A stretch of DNA of 64,000 nt from an uncultured Anaeromyxobacter sp. GTDB taxonomy: Bacteria > Myxococcota > Myxococcia > Myxococcales > Anaeromyxobacteraceae. The translations under genes and the position numbers were made by a program. Below the pieces are notes generated by a model. It was not told the DNA's origin. It was given only the letters and a program-made list of their open reading frames with translations, and ran no database searches. Numbering within the stretch: the first letter of the stretch is position 1; each line of letters begins with the position of its first letter. The stretch is from positions 58,480-122,479 of the forward strand of contig CAIQRS010000010.1 in the NCBI GenBank assembly GCA_903874275.1. The letters run 5' to 3'. This document shows positions 10,537-18,492 of this stretch, piece by piece.

Positions 10537-11373
10537 TCACCCCGCGTGAAGAGCCCGGTCGATCCCGCGGATGGCCTCCAGGGCGCCGGCGGCGATGGAG
10601 AGGTGCGGAGCCCGGATGTCGGCCTCGCGCGGGTTCACCCGGATCACCGTCGCGCCGGGGCTGCGCCCCAGCCGGTCGGAGAGGTGGCGGATGGTGGCCA
10701 CCGCGGTCCCGGCGCCCAGTTCCAGGACCACGAGCCCCTCGTCGCCGTGCTCCTCGAGGAAGGCCTCGAGCCGGCGTGCCTGCGCGCTCGACCGGCCGGG
10801 CAGCCAGGCCCCGTCGCCGAACATGAGGATGTTGGGGCGTGCCACCCGCCGGCAGTTCCGGCAGCCGGGCAGGCGTCCGGCCCGCATGGTCGCGCCGTCC
10901 ACCGGCACCTCCTCGCGGCACTCCCAGATCTCGTCGCTGCAGGGCGCCGTGCACTGGAGGTGGTGGATGGATCCGTGCACCTCGTGGACCGCCGCGGGGT
11001 CGAAGCCGGCCCTCTGGAACTGCCCGTCCACGTTGGACGTGACGGCGAATCCGGGGAGCCCGAACTCGTCCATCCAGTCCCGGAGGATGCGGTAGCCGTC
11101 GTGCGGGACGGTTTCCCGGTAGAGGTGGAGCCGGTGGCCGTAGAAGCCCCAGCCGAAGGCCGGGTCCTCGTCGAAGTGGTCGGGGTTGGCGGCGTCCACG
11201 AAGGAGAGCCCGAGCCGCTCGTAGGCCGGATAGGCGTTCCAGAACCCCGCGTCGCCCCGGAAGTCGGGGAGCCCGGAATCGACCCCCATCCCGGCCCCGG
11301 TCGCGACGACGAGCGCACGGGCTCCACGAATGGCGGCCGCCGCCCGGGCACAGCTCTCCTCGTTGCCGACCAT
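10537..11373 (-). CDS. SIR2-family NAD-dependent protein deacylase
   Basis: This 278-residue protein shows the sirtuin signatures: GAGMGVDSGLPDFRG (NAD binding), TSNVDGQF and HEVHGSIH with the catalytic His. Two Cys pairs, CTAPC and CRNC, should hold the structural zinc. Two departures stand out: GAGMGVDSG where most sirtuins have GAGISAESG, and TSNVDGQF in place of TQNIDGLH. These place it in the divergent branch often labelled Sir2 family rather than CobB, so its activity (deacetylase, deacylase or other) is uncertain. The ATG at 11373 gives a normal N-terminus; an in-frame TTG at 11412 would add 13 residues. Confidence 0.82.
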   Translation of the reverse strand: MVGNEESCARAAAAIRGARALVVATGAGMGVDSGLPDFRGDAGFWNAYPAYERLGLSFVDAANPDHFDEDPAFGWGFYGHRLHLYRETVPHDGYRILRDWMDEFGLPGFAVTSNVDGQFQRAGFDPAAVHEVHGSIHHLQCTAPCSDEIWECREEVPVDGATMRAGRLPGCRNCRRVARPNILMFGDGAWLPGRSSAQARRLEAFLEEHGDEGLVVLELGAGTAVATIRHLSDRLGRSPGATVIRVNPREADIRAPHLSIAAGALEAIRGIDRALHAG

Positions 11374-11466
11374 CCTGGCGCCGAGGAGAGCACCTCCCAA
11401 CTTCGCTGGCAAACCATCCGGGCTCCGGGCAATATCCGCCCCTTCCTCTCACGCTGGAGAAGAACC

Positions 11467-11952
11467 TTGAAGATCGCGAACGGAAGGGTGGTGGCCCTCG
11501 AGTACAAGCTCCACCTGGGCGACGGGGACGTCATCGACGCCTCCGAGCCGGGCAGCCCGCTCTATTACATCCAGGGCGAGGGAAACATCGTTCCGGGTCT
11601 CGAGCGGGCGCTCGAGGGGCTCGGGAAGGACGACACGAAGCAGGTGATCGTGCCCGCCGAGGACGGCTACGGCCCGCACGACCCCCAGGGCGTCCAGGAC
11701 GTCCCCAACGATGCTTTCGGGGGGGAGCTTCCCGAGGTCGGGAACCAGTACACCGCCCGTGGGCCGGAGGGGGAGGTGGTCCCCTTCGTGGTGCGGGAGC
11801 TCAAGCCCGGCTTCGTGGTGGTTGACCTGAACCATCCGCTCGCCGGCAAGACCCTCCACTTCGACGTGGCCATCCGCGAGGTCCGTGAGGCCACCGACGA
11901 GGAGAAGGAGCACGGCCACGTGCACGGCCCGGGCGGGCAGCACCACCACTGA
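11467..11952 (+). CDS. FKBP-type peptidyl-prolyl isomerase, SlyD-like
   Basis: This 161-residue protein contains the split FKBP domain of SlyD: GRVVALEYKLHLGDGDVID, PLYYIQGEGNIVPGLERAL and VIVPAEDGYGPHD. An insert-in-flap chaperone domain follows, then FFDV-type closing strands (LHFDVAIREVR). The C-terminal HGHVHGPGGQHHH tail is a short version of the SlyD metal-binding tail. The enzyme catalyses cis-trans isomerisation of prolyl bonds, helps folding and may bind nickel. The start is a TTG at 11467, with GGAGAAG 5 bases upstream. It diverges from the sirtuin gene across about 93 bases. Confidence 0.88.
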   Translation: MKIANGRVVALEYKLHLGDGDVIDASEPGSPLYYIQGEGNIVPGLERALEGLGKDDTKQVIVPAEDGYGPHDPQGVQDVPNDAFGGELPEVGNQYTARGPEGEVVPFVVRELKPGFVVVDLNHPLAGKTLHFDVAIREVREATDEEKEHGHVHGPGGQHHH

Positions 11953-12036
11953 CGCTCCCCGTGCCGGGGCGAAGCGGGCCTTCACGCCCCGATCGAGCCT
12001 CCCTCGACCGGGCGTGGCGGCGTTACAAGGGTTTGC

Positions 12037-12591
12037 ATGAACTCCTTCCGCCTGGCCGTCGCCCTCCCGCTCCTGGCTGCTCTCACCCTCCCGGTGCCCG
12101 CACTCGCCGCCGACGACCCGGCCGCCGCCGTGAAGAAGGCCGAGGAGGCGGTCGCGCTCTTCAAGAAGACCGACCCGTCGATCGACAAGTTCTTCGGGAA
12201 GTCGGCGGGCTGGGCGGTCTTCCCTTCCGTCGCCAAGGGCGCCATCGGCATCGGCGGAGCCGGCGGCAGCGGCGTGCTCTTCGAGAGGGGTGGAAAGGCC
12301 ATCGGCAAGACCTCCCTCGCCCAGGTCACCATCGGCCTGGCGCTCGGCGGCCAGGAGTACGCCGAGATCATCTTCTTCGAGAACGACCTGGCGCTGACCA
12401 GCTTCAAGGGCGGCAACTTCGCGCTGGCGGCGCAGGTGAGCGCGGTCGCGGCGGCCTCCGGCGCGGCGGCCTCCGCAAAGTACAGCCAGGGCGTGGCCGT
12501 CTTCACCATCGCCATCGGCGGGCTCATGTACGAGGCCAGCGTGGGCGGCCAGAAGTTCGGCTTCGAGCCGTACGGCGCGAAGAAGAAGTAA
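12037..12591 (+). CDS. SYLF-domain (YSC84-like) exported protein
   Basis: This 184-residue protein has a signal peptide ending ALA-ADDP. The SYLF domain begins with PSIDKFFGKSAGWAVFPSV and continues through KGAIGIGGAGGSGVLFERG, a glycine-rich patch found in this lipid-binding family, to VAVFTIAIGGLMYEASVGGQ. Bacterial SYLF proteins are periplasmic or secreted and their role is poorly known. The stop is 2 bases before the GTG start of the Omp85-like barrel, and the barrel's ribosome binding site would lie in the last codons here, so the two are probably coexpressed. Confidence 0.85.
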   Translation: MNSFRLAVALPLLAALTLPVPALAADDPAAAVKKAEEAVALFKKTDPSIDKFFGKSAGWAVFPSVAKGAIGIGGAGGSGVLFERGGKAIGKTSLAQVTIGLALGGQEYAEIIFFENDLALTSFKGGNFALAAQVSAVAAASGAAASAKYSQGVAVFTIAIGGLMYEASVGGQKFGFEPYGAKKK

Positions 12592-12593
12592 AG

Positions 12594-13910
12594 GTGCGCC
12601 CCGGCGTCCTGCTCCTGGCGGCCCTTTTCGCCGCACCCCTCGTGGCGCGCTCCGAGGTGCCCTGCACGTGCAGCGCCGACTGCGTGCGCGATGTCCGGTA
12701 CGGCAGCGTCTGCGTGGAGGGCAACTGCAAGCCCTACGAGGACGCCTGGAGCCTCCTCGACTGGATCGGCCTGGCCAGGGAGGAGAAGGGCCCCCCGGCC
12801 CCCTTCGTGCTCCTCCCCGCCATCCTCCCGGCCATCGGCTACAACCCGGCCATGGGGGCGCTCTTCGGGGTCACCGGCACGCTGGGGATGTACCTGGGGC
12901 CCCTCGAGACCACGACCATCTCCAGCCTGCAGGGGGTGGCTCTCTACTCCACGATGAACCAGCTCACCATCCAGGTCTCCACGGTGATGATGACGGCGCG
13001 CAACGAGTGGGAGCTCCAGGGGGACTGGCGCTTCCTCCTCTTCAACCAGAAGACCTACGGCCTCGGAACCGGACCCCAGGCCATGTCGGCCCCGGGGATG
13101 GTCGAGGACTTCAACCTGGTCCGGATTCACGAGACCGTGCTGCGCAAGGTCTGGGGAGAGCTCTACGTCGGGCTCGGCTACCGGCTCGACAGCTACTACG
13201 GCGTGGAGGACAGGGGCATGGACCTCGCGGGGCCGGCGCCGGTGGTCGGGCCCGGCTACGCCTACAACCTGGCCTACGGCTTCAACCCGGCACAGGGCGT
13301 GGTCTCGGGCGGGACGCTGGCCGCCCTCTACGACAGCCGCGACTCCACCATCGACCCGTACAGGGGATTCTACGGGTCGGCCAGCTTCACCGTGAACCCC
13401 ACCTGGCTCGGCTCCTCGCAGCCGAGCACCAACATGGAGGCACAGTTTCGCACCTACCTCCCGCTCTCCGACGACGTGCCGCGCAACGTGCTGGGGGTCT
13501 GGCTCTACTACCGGGGCGTCACCTCCGGCGCGGCCCCCTACCTCACGCTCCCGTCCATCGGCTGGGACCAGAAGAACCGGACCGGGCGCGGGTACGTCCA
13601 GGGGCGCTGGCGCGGCACCCAGGAGCTCTACGGCGAGGTGGAGTGGCGCTTCCGGATCACCAGCAACGGCCTGCTCGGTGGGGTGGTCTTCGCGAACGCC
13701 GGGACCTTCGCGGCGCCGGCCTTCCAGGCGAGCGGCCCGGGGTGGAGCTACGCGAGCGAGAAGGTCGGGCTCCTCCAGTTCTTCCGGCCGGCCGGGGGCG
13801 TGGGCCTGCGCTTCATGATGAACCGCGACTCGCGGACCAACGTCGCCCTCGACTTCGCCATCGGGGAGAGCTCGTTCGGCATCTGGTTCAACGCCGGGGA
13901 GTACTTCTAG
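12594..13910 (+). CDS. Omp85/BamA-like outer-membrane barrel with Cys-rich N-terminus
   Basis: This 438-residue protein has a signal peptide, a short segment with four Cys (CTCSADC and VCVEGNC), and then a barrel resembling the surface-antigen (D15/Omp85) domain. Evidence for the barrel is the many alternating aromatic strands, GTLAALYDSRDSTIDPYRGFY (the D-R-D-x-x-DP-x-G motif of this domain) and a C-terminal aromatic residue (EYF). No POTRA domains precede the barrel, so it is unlikely to be the essential BamA. It resembles patatin-less or standalone D15 barrels. The GTG start at 12594 directly follows the SYLF gene. The 3' end overlaps the TetR gene by 4 bases. Confidence 0.8.
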   Translation: MRPGVLLLAALFAAPLVARSEVPCTCSADCVRDVRYGSVCVEGNCKPYEDAWSLLDWIGLAREEKGPPAPFVLLPAILPAIGYNPAMGALFGVTGTLGMYLGPLETTTISSLQGVALYSTMNQLTIQVSTVMMTARNEWELQGDWRFLLFNQKTYGLGTGPQAMSAPGMVEDFNLVRIHETVLRKVWGELYVGLGYRLDSYYGVEDRGMDLAGPAPVVGPGYAYNLAYGFNPAQGVVSGGTLAALYDSRDSTIDPYRGFYGSASFTVNPTWLGSSQPSTNMEAQFRTYLPLSDDVPRNVLGVWLYYRGVTSGAAPYLTLPSIGWDQKNRTGRGYVQGRWRGTQELYGEVEWRFRITSNGLLGGVVFANAGTFAAPAFQASGPGWSYASEKVGLLQFFRPAGGVGLRFMMNRDSRTNVALDFAIGESSFGIWFNAGEYF

Positions 13911-14593
13911 CCTCCCGCCGGGCCCTTGCGCTTCCGGCCCCCGTAGCGCCCGTCCGCCGAGGCCTGCGCGACGTGGGAGGGGACCACGTAGGCCAGCACG
14001 AGCCGCAGGATCTGCTCCTCGAGCCGCCCCGAGGCGACCAGGTCCGGACGGTCGAGGGTGGCCCGGTTCACCAGCCCCTCCACCGCGGCGACCAGCACGA
14101 AGGCCGCCATCCTGGCGTCCTGCACCTCGATGCGCTCGGAGTTCTCGAGGAGCCAGGCCTCCACCAGCAGCTCGTAGTTCCCGAAGAGCTCGTGGAGCCG
14201 CCGCAGCGCCCCGATGCGCGGCACCTGCTCCACCAGCACCCGGTGCAGCCTGGGCTCGGCCTGCTGCGCCGCCAGCATGGCCCGGATCATCTCGGTGGCG
14301 ACGTCCTCGGGCGTGGCCGCCGGCGGCGCGTTCTTCATGCGCTCGGCGATGTTCTCCTGCATCCGCGAGGCGTGCTGCTCCATCACCGCGGCGACCAGCG
14401 CCTCCTTGCCGGGGAAGTACTGGTAGAGCGAGCCCACGCTCACCCCGGCCTCCTTCGCCACCCGGTTCGTGGAGAGCGCGTCGTACCCGTCGCGGACCAG
14501 GACGCGAGCGGTGGCGTCGACGATCGCGTCCACGGTGGCGCGGGACCGTTGCTGGGTCGGGGACTTGCGGGGAGCCGTTCTGATGCGAGCCAT
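13907..14593 (-). CDS. TetR/AcrR-family transcriptional regulator
   Basis: This 228-residue protein has an N-terminal TetR helix-turn-helix: ATVDAIVDATARVLVRDG, then STNRVAKEAGVSVGSLYQYFPGKEAL. The C-terminal ligand domain is of TetR_C type. It is the last gene of a six-gene minus-strand run; its start is 14 bases (or 4, if the ATG at 14602 is used) after the KUP stop. A near-perfect inverted repeat covers both candidate start codons and may be an operator or a translational control element. Inference: it regulates this operon or itself in response to a small hydrophobic ligand, possibly linked to tryptophanase products. Confidence 0.85.
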   Translation of the reverse strand: MARIRTAPRKSPTQQRSRATVDAIVDATARVLVRDGYDALSTNRVAKEAGVSVGSLYQYFPGKEALVAAVMEQHASRMQENIAERMKNAPPAATPEDVATEMIRAMLAAQQAEPRLHRVLVEQVPRIGALRRLHELFGNYELLVEAWLLENSERIEVQDARMAAFVLVAAVEGLVNRATLDRPDLVASGRLEEQILRLVLAYVVPSHVAQASADGRYGGRKRKGPAGG

Positions 14594-14602
14594 TGCTCGC
14601 AT
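14583..14602. promoter_or_regulatory. Inverted repeat over the TetR start codons
   Basis: The 20 bases form a perfect dyad: ATGCGAGC at 14583-14590 and GCTCGCAT at 14595-14602, separated by CATT. It covers both candidate start codons of the TetR gene and lies 4 bases from the KUP stop. TetR proteins bind palindromes of this size, but the repeat is also part of the coding sequence (Met-Arg-Ala-Met-Ala-Arg), so it could be chance. Confidence 0.35.
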
Positions 14603-14606
14603 TCTA

Positions 14607-16604
14607 CTAGAACTGGACCTGCGCGCCCATCTCCACCACCCGGTTGGGAGGCAGGCCGAAGAAGGCGCTGGCGGGCCGGGCGTTCCGGGCCAGGATGATG
14701 AAGAGCCGCTTGCGCCAGCGCGGCATCCCGGACGGCCCGTCGGGGAGCAGGGTCTCCCGCCCCAGGTAGTAGGAGGTCTCCATCACCGCGTTCTCGAGCC
14801 GAGGCCCGGGGATGGCGAAGGGGGGAAGGGCGGCCAGCAGGGCGGGCACGTTGGGGGTCTCCATGAACCCGTACCGGCCCACGATCTGGTGGATGCCGTT
14901 GCCCAGGCTCCGGACCGTGATCCGGTCGGCCGGGGCCACCGTGGGGATCTCCTCCGTCCCGATCGACACGATGAGCACCCGCTCGTGCAGCACCTTGTTG
15001 TGCTTCAGGTGGTGCAGCAGCACGCCCGGCGTTCCCCTGGGATCGGAGGTCATGAAGACCGCCGTGCCGGGGATGCGGTGGGGCGGGTGGCGCTCCAGGT
15101 CGGGGAGGAAGAGGTCGAGCGGAAGCGTGGTCCCCGCCACCGACCTGGCCAGCGCCTCGCGCCCGCGCTTCCAGGTGGAGAGCACCGCGAAGATGAAGCC
15201 GCCGGCGACGAGCGGGAACCAGCCGCCGTCGGTCACCTTGACCAGGTTCGCCCCGAGGAAGGCGAGGTCCACGATCAGGAAGGCGCCGGTGAGTGGCCAG
15301 ACCACTCCGCGCGACCAGCGCCAGCGGTCGCGGGCCACCCTGTGGAAGAGCAACGTGGTGATGGTCATCGTGCCGGTGACGGCGATGCCGTAGGCGGCGG
15401 CCAGCGCGGTCGAGGAGCCGAAGCCGAGCACGAGCGCGATCGTCCCCACCGCAAGCGCCCAGTTCACCTCGGGGACGTAGATCTGCCCGTACTCGGTGCT
15501 CGAGGTGTGTCGGACGGTGAGGCGGGGCGCGTAGCCGAGCTGGATGGCCTGGTTGGTGAGCGAGTAGGCCCCGGAGATGAGGGCCTGGGAGGCCACGATG
15601 GCGGCGGCGGTGGCGATGACGACCATGGGCCAGAGCGCCCAGCCGGGGACGGCCCGGTAGAAGGGGTTCACCACCGCCTCCGGGCTTCGCAGCAGGACCG
15701 AACCCTGCCCCATGTAGTTGAGGAGCAGCGCCGGCATCGCCACCGCGTACCAGGCCATGCGGATGGGGCGGCGCCCGAAGTGGCCCATGTCGGCGTAGAG
15801 CGCCTCGGCGCCGGTGAGGACCAGCACCACGCTCCCCAGGACGAGGAAGCCCGCTCCGCGGTTGCGGACGAAGAACTCGAAGCCGTGGACCGGAGAGATG
15901 GAGCGGAGCACGCCCGGCTCCTGCCAGATGTTCCAGGCGCCGATGGCGGCGATGCTCGCGAACCAGAGCAGCATGACCGGCCCGAACACGGCCCCGACCG
16001 CCGCGGACCCCTTCTTCTGGAAGGCGAAGAGCAGGACGAGCACGAGGACCGTGGCCGGCACCACCGCCGGCTTCATGGCCGGGGTGACCTCGATGAGCCC
16101 CTCCATGGCGCCGAGCACGCTGATGGCCGGCGTGATGACCCCGTCGCCGTAGAGGAGCGCCGCGCCGAAGAGTCCGAGGACGAGCAGGGTGTTCCGGCCG
16201 CGCTTGGTGGTCTCCTGCTGGCTGACGAGCGCCATGAGGGCCAGGATTCCCCCCTCCCCGCGGTTGTCGGCCCGCATGACGAAGGAGAGGTACTTGAAGG
16301 TGACCACGAAGGTCATGGCCCAGACGACGAGGGAAAGGACGCCGAGCACGTTCTCGGGGGTGAGCGGCACCCCGTGCTCGCCGTGGAAGCTCTCCTTCAG
16401 GGCGTAGAGCGGGCTCGTCCCGATGTCGCCGTAGACCACCCCGAGCGCGCCCAGGGCGAGGGCGGCCAGTGCACCTGGGGACTTCGGGCCGGTCTCGTGG
16501 CCGTGCAGCGGGGGGGTCTTTGACGGGTCGGTCAGTCTCGGGCTCCGGTTCAGCGGGGACAGGGTTATCCGATCCGGGGTCGCCGGTCGAGAGGAGGCCC
16601 CCAC
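14607..16604 (-). CDS. kup: KUP/Trk-type potassium uptake protein
   Basis: This 665-residue protein is a full-length KUP transporter. The N-terminal signature ALGVVYGDIGTSPLYALKE is followed by about 12 hydrophobic segments and a hydrophilic C-terminal domain of about 200 residues. Other conserved pieces are RADNRGEGGILALMAL, YGDGVITPAISVLGA and NYMGQGSVLL. It imports K+ with protons. The GTG at 16604 is used for lack of a better start; the first 40 residues are poorly conserved and a CTG or later start is possible. It lies 3 bases after the upstream barrel gene and 4-14 bases before the TetR gene, so it is in the middle of an operon. Confidence 0.92.
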   Translation of the reverse strand: MGASSRPATPDRITLSPLNRSPRLTDPSKTPPLHGHETGPKSPGALAALALGALGVVYGDIGTSPLYALKESFHGEHGVPLTPENVLGVLSLVVWAMTFVVTFKYLSFVMRADNRGEGGILALMALVSQQETTKRGRNTLLVLGLFGAALLYGDGVITPAISVLGAMEGLIEVTPAMKPAVVPATVLVLVLLFAFQKKGSAAVGAVFGPVMLLWFASIAAIGAWNIWQEPGVLRSISPVHGFEFFVRNRGAGFLVLGSVVLVLTGAEALYADMGHFGRRPIRMAWYAVAMPALLLNYMGQGSVLLRSPEAVVNPFYRAVPGWALWPMVVIATAAAIVASQALISGAYSLTNQAIQLGYAPRLTVRHTSSTEYGQIYVPEVNWALAVGTIALVLGFGSSTALAAAYGIAVTGTMTITTLLFHRVARDRWRWSRGVVWPLTGAFLIVDLAFLGANLVKVTDGGWFPLVAGGFIFAVLSTWKRGREALARSVAGTTLPLDLFLPDLERHPPHRIPGTAVFMTSDPRGTPGVLLHHLKHNKVLHERVLIVSIGTEEIPTVAPADRITVRSLGNGIHQIVGRYGFMETPNVPALLAALPPFAIPGPRLENAVMETSYYLGRETLLPDGPSGMPRWRKRLFIILARNARPASAFFGLPPNRVVEMGAQVQF

Positions 16605-16607
16605 CCT

Positions 16608-17279
16608 CTAGAGGGAGAAGCTGCCCTTCACTCCAATCTGCAGCCAGCCGTGGACCGCCCGGTTGGGGATGGCGATCTCCTGGGTGGCGCCGCCCGTGGA
16701 CCTGGTGGCCCGGCTGAACTCGCCCACCGAGCCGGAAGCCCAGGGCCCCACCATCCACCCGGGGGAGACCTCGACGTCCCAGCCGCCCTGGAAGATCACG
16801 TACTCCACCCCGCCCACGTCGAGCTTGATGGTGAAGTCTTGGCTCGAGTACTTCGTGAACATCCACTCCCAGCCGGTGCCCAGCCCCACCCACGGGCCGC
16901 CCTGGTCGCGGAAGGCGTAGGTGGCCTGCAGCCCCAGCCGCAGGCCGGTCACCGAGCAGGACTCGCCCACCTTGCACTGCCCGATCTGGAGCACGTCCCA
17001 GGCGTAGGATACGTAGGCGCCCACGAACCAGCGGCGGTGCACGGTGAGCCCCACGTCGAGCTGGAGCGGGATGGACACGGCCACCATCTCGTCGATGAGG
17101 AGCGGGCCGGTTCCCGGGTCGGAGAGGATGCTCCCCATGGGGAAGGCCAGCGAGACCCTGGCTCCGACGGTGAATCCGAGCACCGGCCCGGCCGGCTCCT
17201 CCGCCGCGGCGGGTGGGGCCAGGCCGGCGAGGAGCAGCACTGCGGCTGCGAGCACGAGCCTGAGGAGCGGCGCCTTCAC
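16608..17279 (-). CDS. Outer-membrane beta-barrel protein, 223 aa
   Basis: The protein begins with a signal peptide (KAPLLRLVLAAAVLLLAG, cleavage near AAAEEPAG) followed by alternating strands such as VLGFTVGARVSLAFP, FVGAYVSYAWD and LRLGLQATYAFRDQ, ending in GVKGSFSL. This pattern fits a small OmpA/OmpW-type barrel. No substrate is evident. The GTG start overlaps the stop of the receiver-domain gene by 4 bases (GTGA), which implies translational coupling. It is followed 3 bases later by the potassium transporter gene. Confidence 0.75.
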   Translation of the reverse strand: MKAPLLRLVLAAAVLLLAGLAPPAAAEEPAGPVLGFTVGARVSLAFPMGSILSDPGTGPLLIDEMVAVSIPLQLDVGLTVHRRWFVGAYVSYAWDVLQIGQCKVGESCSVTGLRLGLQATYAFRDQGGPWVGLGTGWEWMFTKYSSQDFTIKLDVGGVEYVIFQGGWDVEVSPGWMVGPWASGSVGEFSRATRSTGGATQEIAIPNRAVHGWLQIGVKGSFSL

Positions 17280-17731
17280 CCCCCGAGCGTACCGCACAAT
17301 CGCCGGACCGCCTCGACCAGTTCGGCTGCGTCCACGGGCTTCAGCAGGCTGACCTCGGGCGAGAGTCCGGGGGTCTCGTCGGTACCCACCCGGGAGAGGA
17401 CGACGACGGGGGCGCCCGCGCAGCCGGGGGCCTGCCGGAGGGAGGCGAAGGCCCTGCGGTCGGCGGGCGAGGTCCCCTCCAGGTCGAGGAGCAGGAGCCG
17501 GGGCGCGCAACCCTGCCGCACCGCCTCGACCGACTCGGCGGCCGACTCGACCTCGACGACGGTGTGGGCGCTGCGGCGGAGCACCCCCGCCATCCTCCCG
17601 CGGACCACGGCGTCGGCGCTCGCGAGCAGGACGTCCACCGGGGAGGCGAGCGCGCTCTTCCCGGGGGCCGAGTCCGGGGCCGAGCCGGAGATCCGACCGA
17701 GGACTCCTCCGGCGCGCGGGTCGTCGGTCAC
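17276..17731 (-). CDS. Stand-alone response-regulator receiver protein
   Basis: After about 30 variable residues the 151-residue protein is a single receiver domain. It shows VDVLLASADAVVRGRM (first strand, with only one acidic residue instead of the usual pair), LLLLDLEG with the phosphoacceptor Asp, VVVLSRV with the switch Ser and SLLKPVDAAELVEAV with the conserved Lys. There is no output domain, so it may act like CheY or SpoVR-type adaptors. The GTG start overlaps the hydrolase stop (GTGA) and its own stop overlaps the next gene in the same way. Coupling inside a metabolic operon is unusual. The weakened acidic pocket makes phosphorylation uncertain. Confidence 0.75.
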   Translation of the reverse strand: MTDDPRAGGVLGRISGSAPDSAPGKSALASPVDVLLASADAVVRGRMAGVLRRSAHTVVEVESAAESVEAVRQGCAPRLLLLDLEGTSPADRRAFASLRQAPGCAGAPVVVLSRVGTDETPGLSPEVSLLKPVDAAELVEAVRRLCGTLGG

Positions 17732-18492
17732 GCGCCCTCGAGGAAGCCGGCCACCGCGGCGGTCACCGCGGCGGGGGCCTCGGTGGCGACCATGTGCCCC
17801 GCGCCGGGGACGACCAGCATGCCCTTGCCGGGGAGCCGGTCGCGCAGGAACGCCGCGAACTTCGGCGGCGTGAGCCGGTCCTCCTGCCCGACCACCACGA
17901 GGCACGGGGGGCGGACCGAGCCGAGCCGTTCCATGGCGTCGAAGCCATCACAGGCAGTGAAGTCTCCGTGGAGGACGCCGGGCGCCATCCCGTCGAGGTC
18001 GCGGGCCATGACCTGCCGGACCTCCTCGGAGGCGGCCGGACCGAAGCAGGAGGCGGCCATCATCGCCGACACCTCGGCCCTGCGGGCCGGATCGGCGGAG
18101 GCCTCGAGGAGGGCGGGTGCGATCCGCAGCCTGGCCCCGGTTCCGAGGAGGAGGAGGCCCGCCACCCGATCGGGCGCCTCCAGGGCCAGCGTGAGGGCGA
18201 TGGCGCCCCCCATGGAGTGGCCCGCCACGACGACCCGGGGGATCCCCAGTGCGTCGAGCATGCCCAGGAGGCAGGTCGCGTAGCCCGCGATGGTCGTCTC
18301 GCCCGGGGGCGGCGCCACCCCGTGGCCGGGCAGGTCCACCGAGAGCACGCGGCGGCCGGGCATCTCGCGGAGCGAGGCGGGCCAGGTGCGGTGCGTGCCC
18401 CCGGCGCCGTGGAGGAGGAGGAGCGGAACCCCGGACGCCCCGTCGGGCGCGTGGTCCCAGAATGCGACGCCGCAGGCGATGCTCAGGCCCAT
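17728..18492 (-). CDS. Alpha/beta hydrolase
   Basis: This 254-residue protein is a classical alpha/beta hydrolase. It has the oxyanion region LLLLHGAGGTHRTW, the nucleophile elbow AGHSMGGA, an Asp in VVGQEDRLTPP and the catalytic His in VPGAGHMVATEAP. The architecture fits esterases, lactonases or C-C hydrolases; the substrate is unknown. The ATG at 18492 overlaps the 3' end of the tryptophanase gene by 10 bases, and a GTG two codons upstream is also possible. The position suggests a job on a compound related to tryptophan or indole, but that is only context. Confidence 0.85.
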   Translation of the reverse strand: MGLSIACGVAFWDHAPDGASGVPLLLLHGAGGTHRTWPASLREMPGRRVLSVDLPGHGVAPPPGETTIAGYATCLLGMLDALGIPRVVVAGHSMGGAIALTLALEAPDRVAGLLLLGTGARLRIAPALLEASADPARRAEVSAMMAASCFGPAASEEVRQVMARDLDGMAPGVLHGDFTACDGFDAMERLGSVRPPCLVVVGQEDRLTPPKFAAFLRDRLPGKGMLVVPGAGHMVATEAPAAVTAAVAGFLEGA

